From: Sinomonas susongensis
GTDB taxonomy: Bacteria > Actinomycetota > Actinomycetes > Actinomycetales > Micrococcaceae
Assembly: GCF_005877005.1 (NCBI RefSeq)
Contig: NZ_SSNH01000002.1
Coordinates: 248,001-312,000 of the forward strand
Length of the DNA stretch: 64,000 nt
Direction: 5' to 3'
Position 1 is the first letter of the stretch, and each line of letters begins with the position of its first letter. Below are positions 1 to 8,090 of the stretch, piece by piece. A program made the position numbers and the translations under genes. The notes under the pieces were generated by a model that saw only the letters and a list, made by a program, of their open reading frames with translations, was not told the origin of the DNA and did not search any database.

Positions 1-597
1 CTTGCCCTCGGGCGTGTCGACCTCGCGCGTCATGATGGTGCGCGCGAGGTACTCGATGTTGACCTGGTGCACGATGCCCATGCCCGGCGGGACGACCTTG
101 AAGTCCTCGAACGCGGTCTGGCCCCAGCGGAGGAACTGGTACCGCTCGCCGTTGCGCTGGTACTCGATCTCCATGTTCCGCTCGATCGCGCCCGCGTTGC
201 CGAAGACGTCGATCTGGACGGAGTGGTCGATGACGAGCTCGGCCGGAGCGAGCGGGTTGACGCGCTCCGGGTCGCCGCCCAGATCCTTGACCGCCTCGCG
301 CATCGTGGCGAGGTCGACGACGCACGGCACGCCCGTGAAGTCCTGCATGATCACGCGCGCGGGGGTGAACTGGATCTCCGTGCTGGGCTGGGAGTTCTGG
401 TCCCACCCGGCCAGGGCGCGGACGTGGTCCGCGGTGATGTTGGCTCCGTCCTCGGTGCGGAGAAGGTTCTCGAGCAGAACCTTGAGGCTGAACGGGAGGG
501 ACTCCGAGCCCTCGACGGCGCTCAGCCGGAAAATTTCGTAATCAGTGCCATTGACGTTCAGTACGCCCTTGGATCCGAAGCTGTCCACAGTGCTCAA
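1..597 (-). CDS. acnA: Aconitate hydratase AcnA, N-terminal part (runs off the left edge)
   Basis: Aconitase interconverts citrate and isocitrate in the TCA cycle through a 4Fe-4S cluster. About 199 residues are present, opening [20 protein letters not shown] and continuing through the substrate-side N-terminal segment ([19 protein letters not shown], then [17 protein letters not shown]) that is characteristic of the AcnA/IRP1 family of roughly 900 residues. The cluster-ligand cysteines lie further on, outside the window. The start is TTG at 597, chosen because the protein aligns from there with the usual AcnA beginning and a GGAG ribosome site lies just upstream. The gene is transcribed leftwards, away from the methyltransferase gene end at 839. 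A DtxR/IdeR-type iron box lies about 60 nt upstream, which suggests iron-dependent control. Identification is secure; the truncation is only the window edge. Confidence 0.95.
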   Translation of the reverse strand, partial: MSTVDSFGSKGVLNVNGTDYEIFRLSAVEGSESLPFSLKVLLENLLRTEDGANITADHVRALAGWDQNSQPSTEIQFTPARVIMQDFTGVPCVVDLATMREAVKDLGGDPERVNPLAPAELVIDHSVQIDVFGNAGAIERNMEIEYQRNGERYQFLRWGQTAFEDFKVVPPGMGIVHQVNIEYLARTIMTREVDTPEGK

Positions 598-653
598 TGC
601 ACCACTCCTCTCGCAACACTGCCATCTTTGCCGCGCACAGTGACCGTTGCTAG

Positions 654-672
654 TTAGGCAAGCCTTAGCTAG
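654..672. promoter_or_regulatory. DtxR/IdeR-type iron box upstream of acnA
   Basis: TTAGGCAAGCCTTAGCTAG matches the DtxR/IdeR consensus TWAGGTWAGSCTWACCTWA at 16 of 19 positions by hand alignment. It lies 57-75 nt upstream of the acnA start, a plausible operator position. Aconitase is an abundant Fe-S enzyme and is iron-responsive in several actinobacteria, so the site makes sense, but binding is inferred. Confidence 0.55.
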
Positions 673-752
673 CTTGCGTCCGACGCGGACGGGCTTTCAG
701 CGCCAAGGCCATCCTAGTTCGGGGCCCGTGCGGGAGCGATGGGCAAGAGATG

Positions 753-869
753 TCTCCCCCACCCTGGTCCCGCTGCCCTACGAGCCGGGCTTCAGCAGTG
801 CCACTGTCCGCACTCTCCCCCACCCTGGTCCCGCTGCCCTACGAGCCGGGCTTCAGCAGTGCCACCGTC
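753..869. repeat. 61-bp tandem duplication over the 3' end of the methyltransferase gene
   Basis: Positions 753-804 are repeated exactly at 814-865 (52 bp), and with one mismatch the match extends to 808/869. The period is 61 bp. The copy at 814-869 contains the last sense codons and the TAG stop (841-839) of the methyltransferase gene; the other copy is an untranslated duplicate just downstream of that stop. See the finding on stop-codon-spanning repeats. Confidence 0.95.
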
Positions 870-2158
870 TCTACGTGGTGCGTCTGCGGGTACAGATCCA
901 GCGCCCGCAGCCACTCCAGGCTCCAGCCCGCCTCGAGGAACCAGCCAAGGTCGCGTGCGAAGGATGCGGGGTCGCACGCGACGTAGGCGACGGCGCGGGG
1001 GGCCGCCGCAACGAGCTGCCGGACCACCTCGCGTCCCGCCCCCGCGCGGGGCGGATCCAGGACGACCGCGTCGAGCCGTTCCCCGGCGCGCTGCCGCAGC
1101 ACCCGCTCGACGCGCCCCTGGACGACGTCGACCTGCGCCTGCCGTTTGAACGTGCGGCGCGCGTCGCGGCTCGTCCCGGGCGATCCCTCGACGGAGAGCA
1201 CCGAACCCGACGGCCCGACACGGGCCGCAAGCGGCGCCGTGAACAGTCCCGCACCGGCGTAGAGGTCGGCGACCGAAGCTCCCTCGTCGATTTCAGGTCC
1301 TACCGCATCGAGCACCGCGGCCATGAGCGTCTCCGGGGCCCTGTGGTGGATCTGCCAGAAGCCCTCGCCTGTGACCGTGTAGTGATGGCCGCCGGCCTGC
1401 TCGGAGACCGAGCCCCGGCCGCGGAGGGTGAGCGGGGCCCCGCCTCGCGGCGAGATGACGCTCACCGACGCGTCTGTCGCCACGGCCCCGGCGAGTGCGC
1501 TGAGCCTTGCGGACCCCAAGTCCTCGGCCAGCGTGAAGATGACGAGCGGTGTGTCTCCGGATGCCGGCGCCGCGACCTCGACCCGCTCGACACCCGAGAG
1601 ATCCGCATCCCACAGGCCAAGGCGCTCGATCTCCTCGACGGCGAGGGGCATGTCGCGGACGGGAATCACCGTCTCGGACCGGTGGGCATGCATGGCCAGC
1701 CGGCCGTCGTCGTCGACCGCGAAGCTGCAGCGGGTTCGCCAGTGCAGCCCATCGGCGCCCGGCGACCCGCCCTCCGGGCCCACCGCCTCGACGTCGACCT
1801 CGAGGTCGAGGTGCGCGAGACGGGCCAGCTGCTCGCGGATGACGACGCCCTTGAGCCTCCGCTGCTCCGCGAGGGCGATGTGGCCGAACTCCGCGCCACC
1901 GACGGGGAGGCTCCCGGACGCGTAGGCCTCGAGCGAATCGGCAGGCGCCCATACGTGGGGGCGCCGCTCGGGCGAGCCCTCGAGGACCTCGACGACGTCC
2001 CCGCGCCAGAACCTCCGCTCGGGCTCCGTGTCGGTGAGGCGGACGCGGACGAGCTCCCCGGGGAGCCCGTGGCGCACGAAGACGACCCGTCCCTCGTGCC
2101 GCGCTACTGTGTGGCCGCCGTGCGCGACCGGGCCGAGGCGCAGTTCGACGTCGTTCAC
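839..2158 (-). CDS. TRAM-domain SAM-dependent RNA methyltransferase (TrmA/RlmD/RumA family)
   Basis: A 439-residue class I methyltransferase predicted to place a C5-methyl on a uridine of tRNA or rRNA. An N-terminal TRAM domain (about residues 1-60, with GPVAHGGHTVARHEGRVVF) precedes the Rossmann methyltransferase domain. The SAM-binding region has ADLYAGAGLFTAPLA. Late motifs are LDPPRAGAG and VACDPASFARDL; the Cys of ACDP is the expected nucleophile. The four Fe-S ligand cysteines of RlmD/RlmC are not apparent, as is usual in actinobacterial members. The start is GTG at 2158, overlapping the stop of the upstream permease gene as GTGA, so the two are probably translationally coupled. An in-frame ATG about 45 nt upstream inside the permease gene is less likely because the TRAM domain begins right at the GTG. 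The exact target base is not decidable here. The 3' end is duplicated in tandem. Confidence 0.88.
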   Translation of the reverse strand: MNDVELRLGPVAHGGHTVARHEGRVVFVRHGLPGELVRVRLTDTEPERRFWRGDVVEVLEGSPERRPHVWAPADSLEAYASGSLPVGGAEFGHIALAEQRRLKGVVIREQLARLAHLDLEVDVEAVGPEGGSPGADGLHWRTRCSFAVDDDGRLAMHAHRSETVIPVRDMPLAVEEIERLGLWDADLSGVERVEVAAPASGDTPLVIFTLAEDLGSARLSALAGAVATDASVSVISPRGGAPLTLRGRGSVSEQAGGHHYTVTGEGFWQIHHRAPETLMAAVLDAVGPEIDEGASVADLYAGAGLFTAPLAARVGPSGSVLSVEGSPGTSRDARRTFKRQAQVDVVQGRVERVLRQRAGERLDAVVLDPPRAGAGREVVRQLVAAAPRAVAYVACDPASFARDLGWFLEAGWSLEWLRALDLYPQTHHVETVALLKPGS

Positions 2159-4128
2159 AGTTCCTGCAGCCTCCGCGCCGCCTCGGAGGATTTGAGCTGC
2201 CATGGGACGCTCGCCACCATGACACCCGGTTCGAAGTGCAGCCGCGCCTTGATGCGCAGTGCGGTCTGATTGTGCACGAGCTGCTCCCACCACTTCCCCA
2301 CGACGTATTCCGGAATGTAGACGACGATGAGGTCCCGCGGCGACTCGCGCCGCATGCTCTCGATGTATTCGAGCAGCGGGGTCACAGTCTCGCGGTACGG
2401 GCTCGCGAGCACGGTGAGCGGCACAGGAATGTCGAGCTTCTCCCAGTCCGCGACGGTCTGGGCGGTCTCCTCGGGGCTGATGTCCACGGTCACGGCGTCG
2501 AGCCGCGAGGGCCGCGACGCCCGGGCGTAGGCGAGGGCGCGCAGTACGGGCTTCCGCACGTGCGAGACGAGCAGGACGGCGTGGACGCGGCTCGGCAGTG
2601 CCCGCGCGGACGCGTCGTCGTCGACTGCGAGCTCTCGGGCCACCCTGTCGTAGTGGGCGTGGATGCTCCACATGACGAGGAACAGGACGATCATCGCCAG
2701 GATCGCGATCCACGCGCGGTGCTCGAACTTTGTGATCAGCACGATGACGAGGACCGTCGCCGTCATGCCGAAGCCGATCGAGTTGACGACGCGCGAACGC
2801 CGCATGCGCTGCCGCACGGTGTGGTCCTTCACGCGCTGGAGCTCACGCGTCCAGTGGCGGATCATTCCGAACTGGCTCGCGGTGAACGATACGAAGACGC
2901 CGACGATATAGAGCTGGATGAGCTTCGTGACGTCCGCGTTGAACGAGACAATGAGGATGAGCGCGCCCGCGGCCAGCAGGATCACGCCGTTGCTGAAGGC
3001 GAGCCGGTCGCCGCGCGTGCGCAGCTGGCGTGGGAGATAGCCGTCCTGGGCGAGGATCGACGCGAGGATCGGGAAGCCGTTGAAGGCCGTGTTCGAGGCG
3101 AACACGAGGATGACGCCCGTCGCCGCGACCACGACGTAGAACGCGATGCTCCCATTGCCGAACACTGCGTCGGCGATCTGCCCGATGACCGGCGTCTGCA
3201 CGTAGTCGGACGGCAGCGGCTGCCCGTTGAGGGTGAGCCCGGTGGTCGGGTCCTGCGCGAGGTGGACTTGGGTCGCGTTCGCGAGGAAGAGGATGCCGGC
3301 CAGCATGGCGGCGGCCACGACGCCGAGGAGGAGGAGCGTGCGGGCGGCGTTCGCGCTCTTGGGCGGCCTGAAGTTGGGGACCCCATTGCTGATTGCCTCG
3401 ACGCCGGTGAGCGCCGCCGCCCCCGAGGAGAACGCCCGGAGCAGGAGGAAGCCCCCCGCGAGGCCGACGAGGCCCTGGCTGAACTCGGCGGAGGGAACGA
3501 CGTGGAATCCGGCACTCACGGCCGGCCGGAGGGTCCCCGTGAGGAACTGGAAGAGGCCGACGAGCGTCATGCCGATGATCGACAGCATGAAGATGTAGGT
3601 CGGAGCGGCGAAGACCGTCCCAGCCTCCTTGACGCCACGCAGGTTGACGAGCGCGAGGACGAGGACGCCGACGACGGCGACCAGGGCCTGCTGCCCCTGC
3701 AGGGACGGAACGGCGGTGGTGAGGTAGTTCGCGGCCGAGGAAATCGAGACGGCGACAGTGAGCACGTAGTCGACGAGCAGGGCGGACGCGACAGTCAGCC
3801 CGGCAAAGCGGCCGAGGTTCGTCGTCGCGATCTCGTAGTCGCCCCCGCCGGAGGGGTAGGCGTGCACGTTCTGGCGGTAGGACGCCACGACCGTGAGCAG
3901 CACGAGCATGACTGCAAGACCCACCCATGGCGAGAGCGCAACCGCACCGACGCCGGCAAGCGCCAAGGTGAGGAGGATCTCGTCGGGAGCGTACGCGACG
4001 GAGGACAGGGCGTCCGAGGCGAAGATCGGCAGGGCGATCCGCTTGGGCAGGAGCGTGTGGCTCATCCTGTCGTTGCGGAACGGCCGCCCCACCAGCACCC
4101 GTTTCACCGCGTTGAGTATCTGCAGCAC
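2155..4128 (-). CDS. APC-superfamily permease, probable KimA-type potassium importer
   Basis: 657 residues with about 12 hydrophobic segments in the first 480 residues and a cytosolic C-terminal domain of about 170 residues. The N-terminus PIFASDALSSVAYAPDEI and the following PSGGGDYEIA are typical of the YdaO/KimA branch of the APC superfamily, whose Bacillus member is a high-affinity proton-coupled K+ importer regulated by c-di-AMP through its cytosolic domain. The divergent neighbour pair encodes TrkA K+-channel gating proteins, which supports a potassium role; an amino-acid permease is the alternative. The GTG start at 4128 lies 6 nt after a TACCGT -10 element, suggesting a leaderless mRNA. 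The gene overlaps the methyltransferase gene by 4 bp. The K+ assignment is inferred from family resemblance and context. Confidence 0.8.
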   Translation of the reverse strand: MLQILNAVKRVLVGRPFRNDRMSHTLLPKRIALPIFASDALSSVAYAPDEILLTLALAGVGAVALSPWVGLAVMLVLLTVVASYRQNVHAYPSGGGDYEIATTNLGRFAGLTVASALLVDYVLTVAVSISSAANYLTTAVPSLQGQQALVAVVGVLVLALVNLRGVKEAGTVFAAPTYIFMLSIIGMTLVGLFQFLTGTLRPAVSAGFHVVPSAEFSQGLVGLAGGFLLLRAFSSGAAALTGVEAISNGVPNFRPPKSANAARTLLLLGVVAAAMLAGILFLANATQVHLAQDPTTGLTLNGQPLPSDYVQTPVIGQIADAVFGNGSIAFYVVVAATGVILVFASNTAFNGFPILASILAQDGYLPRQLRTRGDRLAFSNGVILLAAGALILIVSFNADVTKLIQLYIVGVFVSFTASQFGMIRHWTRELQRVKDHTVRQRMRRSRVVNSIGFGMTATVLVIVLITKFEHRAWIAILAMIVLFLVMWSIHAHYDRVARELAVDDDASARALPSRVHAVLLVSHVRKPVLRALAYARASRPSRLDAVTVDISPEETAQTVADWEKLDIPVPLTVLASPYRETVTPLLEYIESMRRESPRDLIVVYIPEYVVGKWWEQLVHNQTALRIKARLHFEPGVMVASVPWQLKSSEAARRLQEL

Positions 4129-4134
4129 GAAGAC

Positions 4135-4140
4135 ACGGTA
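4135..4140 (-). promoter_or_regulatory. -10 element of a putative leaderless promoter for the APC permease
   Basis: TACCGT on the minus strand is followed by six bases and then the GTG start at 4128. This TANNNT-N6-start geometry puts the transcription start on the start codon. No ribosome binding site is visible. Confidence 0.45.
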
Positions 4141-4270
4141 TGCGCTGAGCGCGGCAAGTCATAGTCCGCGGTGCCGCAGGAGCAGGCGGATTCGATACAT
4201 TGGGAGTCGGGCCTCCCGTCGGCGGAGGCGGGGTCGGCTCTCTTCCGGCCAGAGCGAGCAAGGAGCGCGG

Positions 4271-4945
4271 GTGGCGCATTACGTGATCATGGGTTGCGGG
4301 CGTGTGGGCGTCACCCTCGCGCACACCCTCGAGGACTCGGGCCATTCGGTGGCGGTCATCGATCAGGACGACCGCGCGTTCCGCCGGCTGCGCCGCACGT
4401 TCGGCGGCCGGAAGGTCACGGGCATCGGCTTCGACCGCGACACGATGCGCCAGGCGGGAATCGAAGAGGCGTACGCCTTCGCCGCCGTCTCGAGCGGCGA
4501 CAACTCCAACATCCTCGCGACCCGCGTCGCGCGCGAGACGTTCCACGTGCCGCACGTCGTTGCACGGATCTACGATCCGGGCCGCGCCGAGATCTACCAG
4601 CGGCTCGGCATCCCCACCGTCGCCGCGGTGCGGTGGAGCGCGGACCAGGTGCTGCGCCGCATCCTGCCGGAGGCCGGCATCGCCGGCGACTTCCGCGATG
4701 CCTCCGGGAAGCTCGTGCTCACGGAGGTCGGGCTCAGTCCCGAATGGCTCGGCCAGCCGCTCTCTGCCATCGAAAGGGCGGTACCCGTCCGCGTCGCCTA
4801 TGTGACGCGGTTCGGCGAAGGGCTGCTCCCGAACGCGAGCACGAGCTATCAGGAGGGGGACACGGTCCACGTCATGATGAGCCTCGAGGACTCGGACGAG
4901 GTCTCCCGCGTTCTCGCGGCAGCGCCCGGCAAGGAGGGACTGTGA
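4271..4945 (+). CDS. trkA: TrkA-family potassium uptake regulatory protein (CeoB-like)
   Basis: 224 residues. The N-terminus VAHYVIMGCGRVGVTLA is an RCK/TrkA-N Rossmann fold (GCGRVG dinucleotide loop), followed by the conserved NILATRVARE region and a TrkA-C domain in the last 80 residues. Such proteins gate a Trk/Ktr-type K+ channel in response to NAD(H) or nucleotides. The start is GTG at 4271, preceded by AAGGAG. The stop overlaps the next gene as GTGA (4942-4945), so the two TrkA proteins are co-translated and probably work as a pair, as CeoB and CeoC do in mycobacteria. No Trk/Ktr membrane subunit gene is in the window; the divergent APC permease is the only K+ transporter candidate nearby. 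Confidence 0.9.
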   Translation: MAHYVIMGCGRVGVTLAHTLEDSGHSVAVIDQDDRAFRRLRRTFGGRKVTGIGFDRDTMRQAGIEEAYAFAAVSSGDNSNILATRVARETFHVPHVVARIYDPGRAEIYQRLGIPTVAAVRWSADQVLRRILPEAGIAGDFRDASGKLVLTEVGLSPEWLGQPLSAIERAVPVRVAYVTRFGEGLLPNASTSYQEGDTVHVMMSLEDSDEVSRVLAAAPGKEGL

Positions 4946-5661
4946 AGGTCATCATCGCCGGCGCGGGAAGCGTCGGATCGTCCATCGCCCGGGAGCTCCT
5001 CGCCCACCGGCACGATGTGCTGCTCGTCGACCCCAAGCCCGAGGTCATCGGCCGCAGCGGCCTGCGCGGGGCCAAATGGCTCGTGGGGGACGCCTGCGAG
5101 ATCTCGACGCTCAAGGAGGCCCGCGTCGAGGAGGCAGACGTCGTCGTCGCCGCAACGGGAGACGACAAGGTCAATCTCGTCGTCTCCCTGCTCGCGAAGA
5201 CCGAATTCGGTGTGGGCCGGACGGTCGGCCGCGTCAACAACCCCAAGAACGACTGGATGTTCGACGGCTCATGGGGTGTCGACGTCGCCGTCAACACCCC
5301 CCGCCTCATGACGGCGCTGGTCGAAGAGGCCGTCGAGATCGGCGATGTCGTGCGCCTCCTGACCCTTCAGACCGGTGTCGCCTCGCTCGTCGAATTCACC
5401 GTGCCCGCGAACTCGGTCCTCATCGGGCGCACCGTCGGCCAGGTCGAATGGCCCGCCGATGCGACGCTCGTCGCGATCCTCCGGGACCAGTCCCCCATCA
5501 CTCCGAGCGTCGACGACGTCATCGACCATCGGGACGAGCTGTTCTTCGTCACGACGATCGCCGCCGAGGACGAGCTCCGTGCGCTGCTCTCGCCCGCGAA
5601 CGGCGAGGAGGCGGAGGAACTGCCGACCGAGGAGGGCGAGGACGACCTCTTCGACGGGTGA
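4942..5661 (+). CDS. trkA: TrkA-family potassium uptake protein, second copy (CeoC-like)
   Basis: 239 residues, starting GTG at 4942 inside the stop region of the first trkA. The N-terminal VKVIIAGAGSVGSSIARELL is the TrkA-N Rossmann fold with GAGSVG loop. A DACEISTLKEA segment and a C-terminal TrkA-C domain follow, ending in an acidic tail (residues about 220-239, rich in Glu and Asp). It is only about 25-30% like its neighbour by eye, so the pair is an old duplication. The two are likely gating subunits of one K+ uptake system. The gene ends 6 bp before the convergent DUF3159 gene, and there is no visible hairpin in the gap. Confidence 0.9.
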   Translation: MKVIIAGAGSVGSSIARELLAHRHDVLLVDPKPEVIGRSGLRGAKWLVGDACEISTLKEARVEEADVVVAATGDDKVNLVVSLLAKTEFGVGRTVGRVNNPKNDWMFDGSWGVDVAVNTPRLMTALVEEAVEIGDVVRLLTLQTGVASLVEFTVPANSVLIGRTVGQVEWPADATLVAILRDQSPITPSVDDVIDHRDELFFVTTIAAEDELRALLSPANGEEAEELPTEEGEDDLFDG

Positions 5662-5667
5662 CGGGCG

Positions 5668-6375
5668 CTACTCGTCAGCCGCGGTCTCGGAAGGGGCTGC
5701 CGCGGGACGCGTGACGAGCCACGCGAGCCAGATGCCGAGGGCGTAGAGCGGAACACCGAGGATGAGGCGCATCGCCCCGAGGGCCACGAGGCCTGCATCC
5801 CCGAGAAGGTACAGCGGCACCTCGACGACGAGCCGCAGTCCCAGCACCGCGACCATGATCCACGTGCCGAGCCGGTACTGCCGAGCCCGCTGCTGGTCGT
5901 CGCGCCAGTGGACGCCCTCGTTGCGCAGGAAGCCGAAGACGACGCCCATGAGCGGCCATTTCACGAATACGGAGATGGCGAGCGCGAGGATGTAGGCGGC
6001 GTTGGTCACGAAGCCGGAGACGTAGAAGTTCTCGGCCTTGCCCGTGAAGAGGGCGAGGGCGGCGGAGACCACTATGCCCACGATGCCGGCGAAGGCCTGG
6101 GTGAGCGACGTGCGCGTGAGGAGGCGCACGACGACGAACACGGCCGCGACGGCGAGCGAGAGGACTGCCGAGAGCACGAGGTCGCGGACGGCCGTGAAGG
6201 CCACGAGGAACACAAGGCCGGGAACGATGCTCTCGAGCACGCCGCGCACTCCGCCCGCGCTGCGGAGGACGTCGATGCGCCCGTCCGCGTGCCGGTGAAG
6301 CCCGGCTTTGGCTGCGTAGGCCGCCGCGAGCTCGGCGGCTCCTGGTTCCTTCGAGGGCTGGCGCTCGGATTCCAT
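5668..6375 (-). CDS. DUF3159 integral membrane protein
   Basis: 235 residues with about six hydrophobic segments between residues 45 and 225, preceded by a soluble N-terminus carrying LRSAGGVRGVLESIVPGLVF, a hallmark of DUF3159. The family is actinobacterial and has no settled function. The ATG at 6375 has a strong GGAGG 8 nt upstream and starts 1 bp after the stop of the OB-fold gene, so it is the last gene of a DUF3710/OB-fold/DUF3159 operon. The same three genes sit between ceoBC and dut in mycobacteria (Rv2693c-Rv2696c region), so the arrangement is ancient and suggests a shared task, possibly at the membrane. Confidence 0.85.
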   Translation of the reverse strand: MESERQPSKEPGAAELAAAYAAKAGLHRHADGRIDVLRSAGGVRGVLESIVPGLVFLVAFTAVRDLVLSAVLSLAVAAVFVVVRLLTRTSLTQAFAGIVGIVVSAALALFTGKAENFYVSGFVTNAAYILALAISVFVKWPLMGVVFGFLRNEGVHWRDDQQRARQYRLGTWIMVAVLGLRLVVEVPLYLLGDAGLVALGAMRLILGVPLYALGIWLAWLVTRPAAAPSETAADE

Positions 6376-6376
6376 C

Positions 6377-6694
6377 TCAATCCTCCTTCGCGAGGATCTC
6401 GTAGCGGGGGTTGTAGATGGTGGGTTCTCCATCCACCGTCGAGAGCATTCCGGAGAAGCGGACGGGCGTTCCGGCGTCGATCCCCCGGATGCGACGGCGG
6501 CCGAGCCACAGCAGACGGATGGCGGGGCCCCTTCCGGGCCGCTCGGCCTGGCCGTCCTCGATCATTGCGGTGAAGCGCGGCGTCTCCGAGGGGGCCACGA
6601 ACGTCACGGAGCGGATGGTGCCCTCGCCTGCGACCTGGCCGCGCTCGGGGAGACGGGAGAAGTCGAGCGGGGCCGGGGCGGAACGCTCAGCCAA
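6377..6694 (-). CDS. OB-fold nucleic-acid-binding-like small protein
   Basis: 105 residues. The segments GTIRSVTFVAPSETPRFTAMI, RLLWLGRRRIRGIDAGTPV and RFSGMLSTVDGEPTIYNPRY form the beta-strand pattern and W-LGRR-I-GI motif of the OB-fold proteins that accompany DUF3710 in actinobacteria (Rv2694c-like). The proposed start is TTG at 6694, overlapping the DUF3710 stop by 8 bp (TTGGCTGA). No ATG or GTG lies in frame nearby, so translation probably depends on coupling to the upstream gene. The function is unknown; RecG-wedge-like OB proteins bind nucleic acid, but that is not shown here. Confidence 0.75.
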   Translation of the reverse strand: MAERSAPAPLDFSRLPERGQVAGEGTIRSVTFVAPSETPRFTAMIEDGQAERPGRGPAIRLLWLGRRRIRGIDAGTPVRFSGMLSTVDGEPTIYNPRYEILAKED

Positions 6695-7397
6695 GATGCG
6701 TGATCTCCGGGCCGCGCTCTGGCGCCACGAGCCCGGAAGCGTCGGCCTGCTCCTGCTGGGGCTGGTCGACGGGGAGACGCAGAGGGAGGAGCTCGCTCGG
6801 CGGCAGGGGTGACTCGCCGCGGTCGACGACGACGGAGCGGAACAGCTCCTCGAGCTCCTGCGCCGCGGCCGGGTCCATGACCGCGTTGCCGGACATGACT
6901 CCGCGCAGGAACCAGCGAGGTCCGTCGACCCCCATGAAGTGCGCCACCCGGTAGCCGCGACGGCCGTCAGCCGTCGAGGTGGGGAGCTTGGCGATGAGCT
7001 CCGGCCCGAAGCTTCCCTCGATCTCCTCGACCGTGCCGCCCTGGCTCGCCACGGACTCGGCAATCTGGGCCCGGATCTCGCCCCACAGTCCCGCGGAACG
7101 CGGGGCTGCGAAGGCCTGGAGCTGCAGGCTCGAGCCGTTGAGGTCAAGGGTCACCGCGACCACTCGGCGGGTGGCCTCCTCGACTTCGAGGCGGATCTGG
7201 AGCCCCTCGACAGGACGGATGAGGATCGCGCCGAGGTCGACGTAGCCGACGGCGGTGTCCTTCTCGCTCGCATCGAACGGGCCCTTGGCGGGGCGCCCGA
7301 ACCCGCTCTTGTCGGGCTCGGCCTCTCGCGGGGGCGTGCCGAGCACCGAGGGGTCCTCGGCGGTCAACTTCGCGTTCTTGCCACGTCCGAACAGCAC
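6687..7397 (-). CDS. DUF3710 protein
   Basis: 236 residues, starting GTG at 7397 (MLFGRGKNAK) with AAGGAG upstream. The body contains VGYVDLGAILIRPVEGLQIRL and the late DGPRWFLRGVMSGNA motif that define DUF3710. It is soluble, with no signal peptide or membrane segment; the C-terminus (from about residue 190) is Pro/Gln/Glu-rich and probably disordered. It is the first gene of the operon with the OB-fold and DUF3159 genes and lies 63 bp downstream of dut on the same strand. It may therefore be co-transcribed with dut. The function of the family is not established. Confidence 0.85.
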   Translation of the reverse strand: MLFGRGKNAKLTAEDPSVLGTPPREAEPDKSGFGRPAKGPFDASEKDTAVGYVDLGAILIRPVEGLQIRLEVEEATRRVVAVTLDLNGSSLQLQAFAAPRSAGLWGEIRAQIAESVASQGGTVEEIEGSFGPELIAKLPTSTADGRRGYRVAHFMGVDGPRWFLRGVMSGNAVMDPAAAQELEELFRSVVVDRGESPLPPSELLPLRLPVDQPQQEQADASGLVAPERGPEITHLG

Positions 7398-7460
7398 GTC
7401 AACAACTCCTTCAGTAAGCCGTCCACAAAGCCGCCCTCGCGCCTCGCGTCCGTGCAGGCG

Positions 7461-7964
7461 CTAACGCGCCGAGAATCCCCCGGTGGAGCCGAAGCCGCCG
7501 GTCCCCCGCGCCGACTCGGAAAGCGAGGCGACGGGGACGAAGCGCGCGTACTCGACGCGCTGGATCACCATCTGGGCAATTCTATCGCCGCGACGCAGGC
7601 TCAGGGTTTCACGCGCGTCCGTGTTCAGGAGCGTCACCGCGATCTCTCCCCGGTAGCCCGCGTCCACAGTGCCCGGAGCATTAACGACCGTGAGGCCGTG
7701 CCGCGTCGCGAGGCCCGATCGCGGGTGGATGAGGGCAACGTAGCCGAACGGAAGCGCGATGCTGACCCCGGTGGGGACCAGGCGCCGCTCCCCAGGCTCG
7801 AGAGTGAAGTCGACCCGTGAGCAGAGGTCGGCGCCGGCGTCGCCGGGATGTGCATAGGAAGGGGTGGGCAGCCCGTCGTCGAGCATGACCACCTCTATGT
7901 CGAGGGTGGGCTCCCACTGCGGAATGGTGCGGTCAGTGTCGTCAGTCGTCTCGGCTGCGGTCAC
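7461..7964 (-). CDS. dut: Deoxyuridine 5'-triphosphate nucleotidohydrolase (dUTPase)
   Basis: 167 residues. It hydrolyses dUTP to dUMP and pyrophosphate, preventing uracil entry into DNA and supplying dTMP synthesis. All five trimeric dUTPase motifs are visible: DAGADL, HPRSGLA, GTVDAGYRGE, RGDRIAQMV and the C-terminal RGTGGFGSTG. The start is placed at GTG 7964 because a TACAGT -10 element stands exactly 6 nt upstream (leaderless geometry); GTG 7967 would be too close to the -10. There is no ribosome site. The N-terminal 20 residues are longer than in most dUTPases. The gene diverges from the DUF3093 gene, and 23-bp tandem repeats fill the space upstream. Confidence 0.95.
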   Translation of the reverse strand: MTAAETTDDTDRTIPQWEPTLDIEVVMLDDGLPTPSYAHPGDAGADLCSRVDFTLEPGERRLVPTGVSIALPFGYVALIHPRSGLATRHGLTVVNAPGTVDAGYRGEIAVTLLNTDARETLSLRRGDRIAQMVIQRVEYARFVPVASLSESARGTGGFGSTGGFSAR

Positions 7965-7970
7965 CACACC

Positions 7971-7976
7971 ACTGTA
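7971..7976 (-). promoter_or_regulatory. -10 element of a putative leaderless dut promoter
   Basis: TACAGT on the minus strand, six bases, then GTG at 7964. There is no Shine-Dalgarno sequence. The upstream side runs directly into the 23-bp repeat array. Confidence 0.5.
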
Positions 7977-7989
7977 TCTGTTGAGTTTG

Positions 7990-8070
7990 GTGCTTCGCGC
8001 AGACCGGCTTGCGTGCTGAGCGCAGACCGGCTCGGGTGCTCAGCGCAGACCTGCTTTGGTGCTCCGCGCG
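7990..8070. repeat. 23-bp tandem repeat array (3.5 units) between dut and DUF3093
   Basis: Units start at 7990, 8013, 8036 and 8059 (partial). Each opens GTGCT, followed by a GCGCAGACCGGCT core with 2-5 differences between units. The array lies in the divergent intergenic region, just upstream of the dut -10 element and ending about 20 bp before the DUF3093 start codon. It is non-coding in both directions. Confidence 0.85.
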
Positions 8071-8090
8071 TGAGGTGGAAAGCTGGACCC

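Noticed and set aside
2236-4164. Long open frame (642 codons) antisense to the APC permease
   Set aside because: His/Asp/Arg-rich translation without domains, exactly antisense to a well-formed membrane protein; typical high-GC shadow.
4129-4270. Possible ydaO-type c-di-AMP riboswitch upstream of the KimA-like gene
   Set aside because: The interval is only 142 bp, shows no riboswitch-like pairing, and the -10 element sits directly before the start codon.
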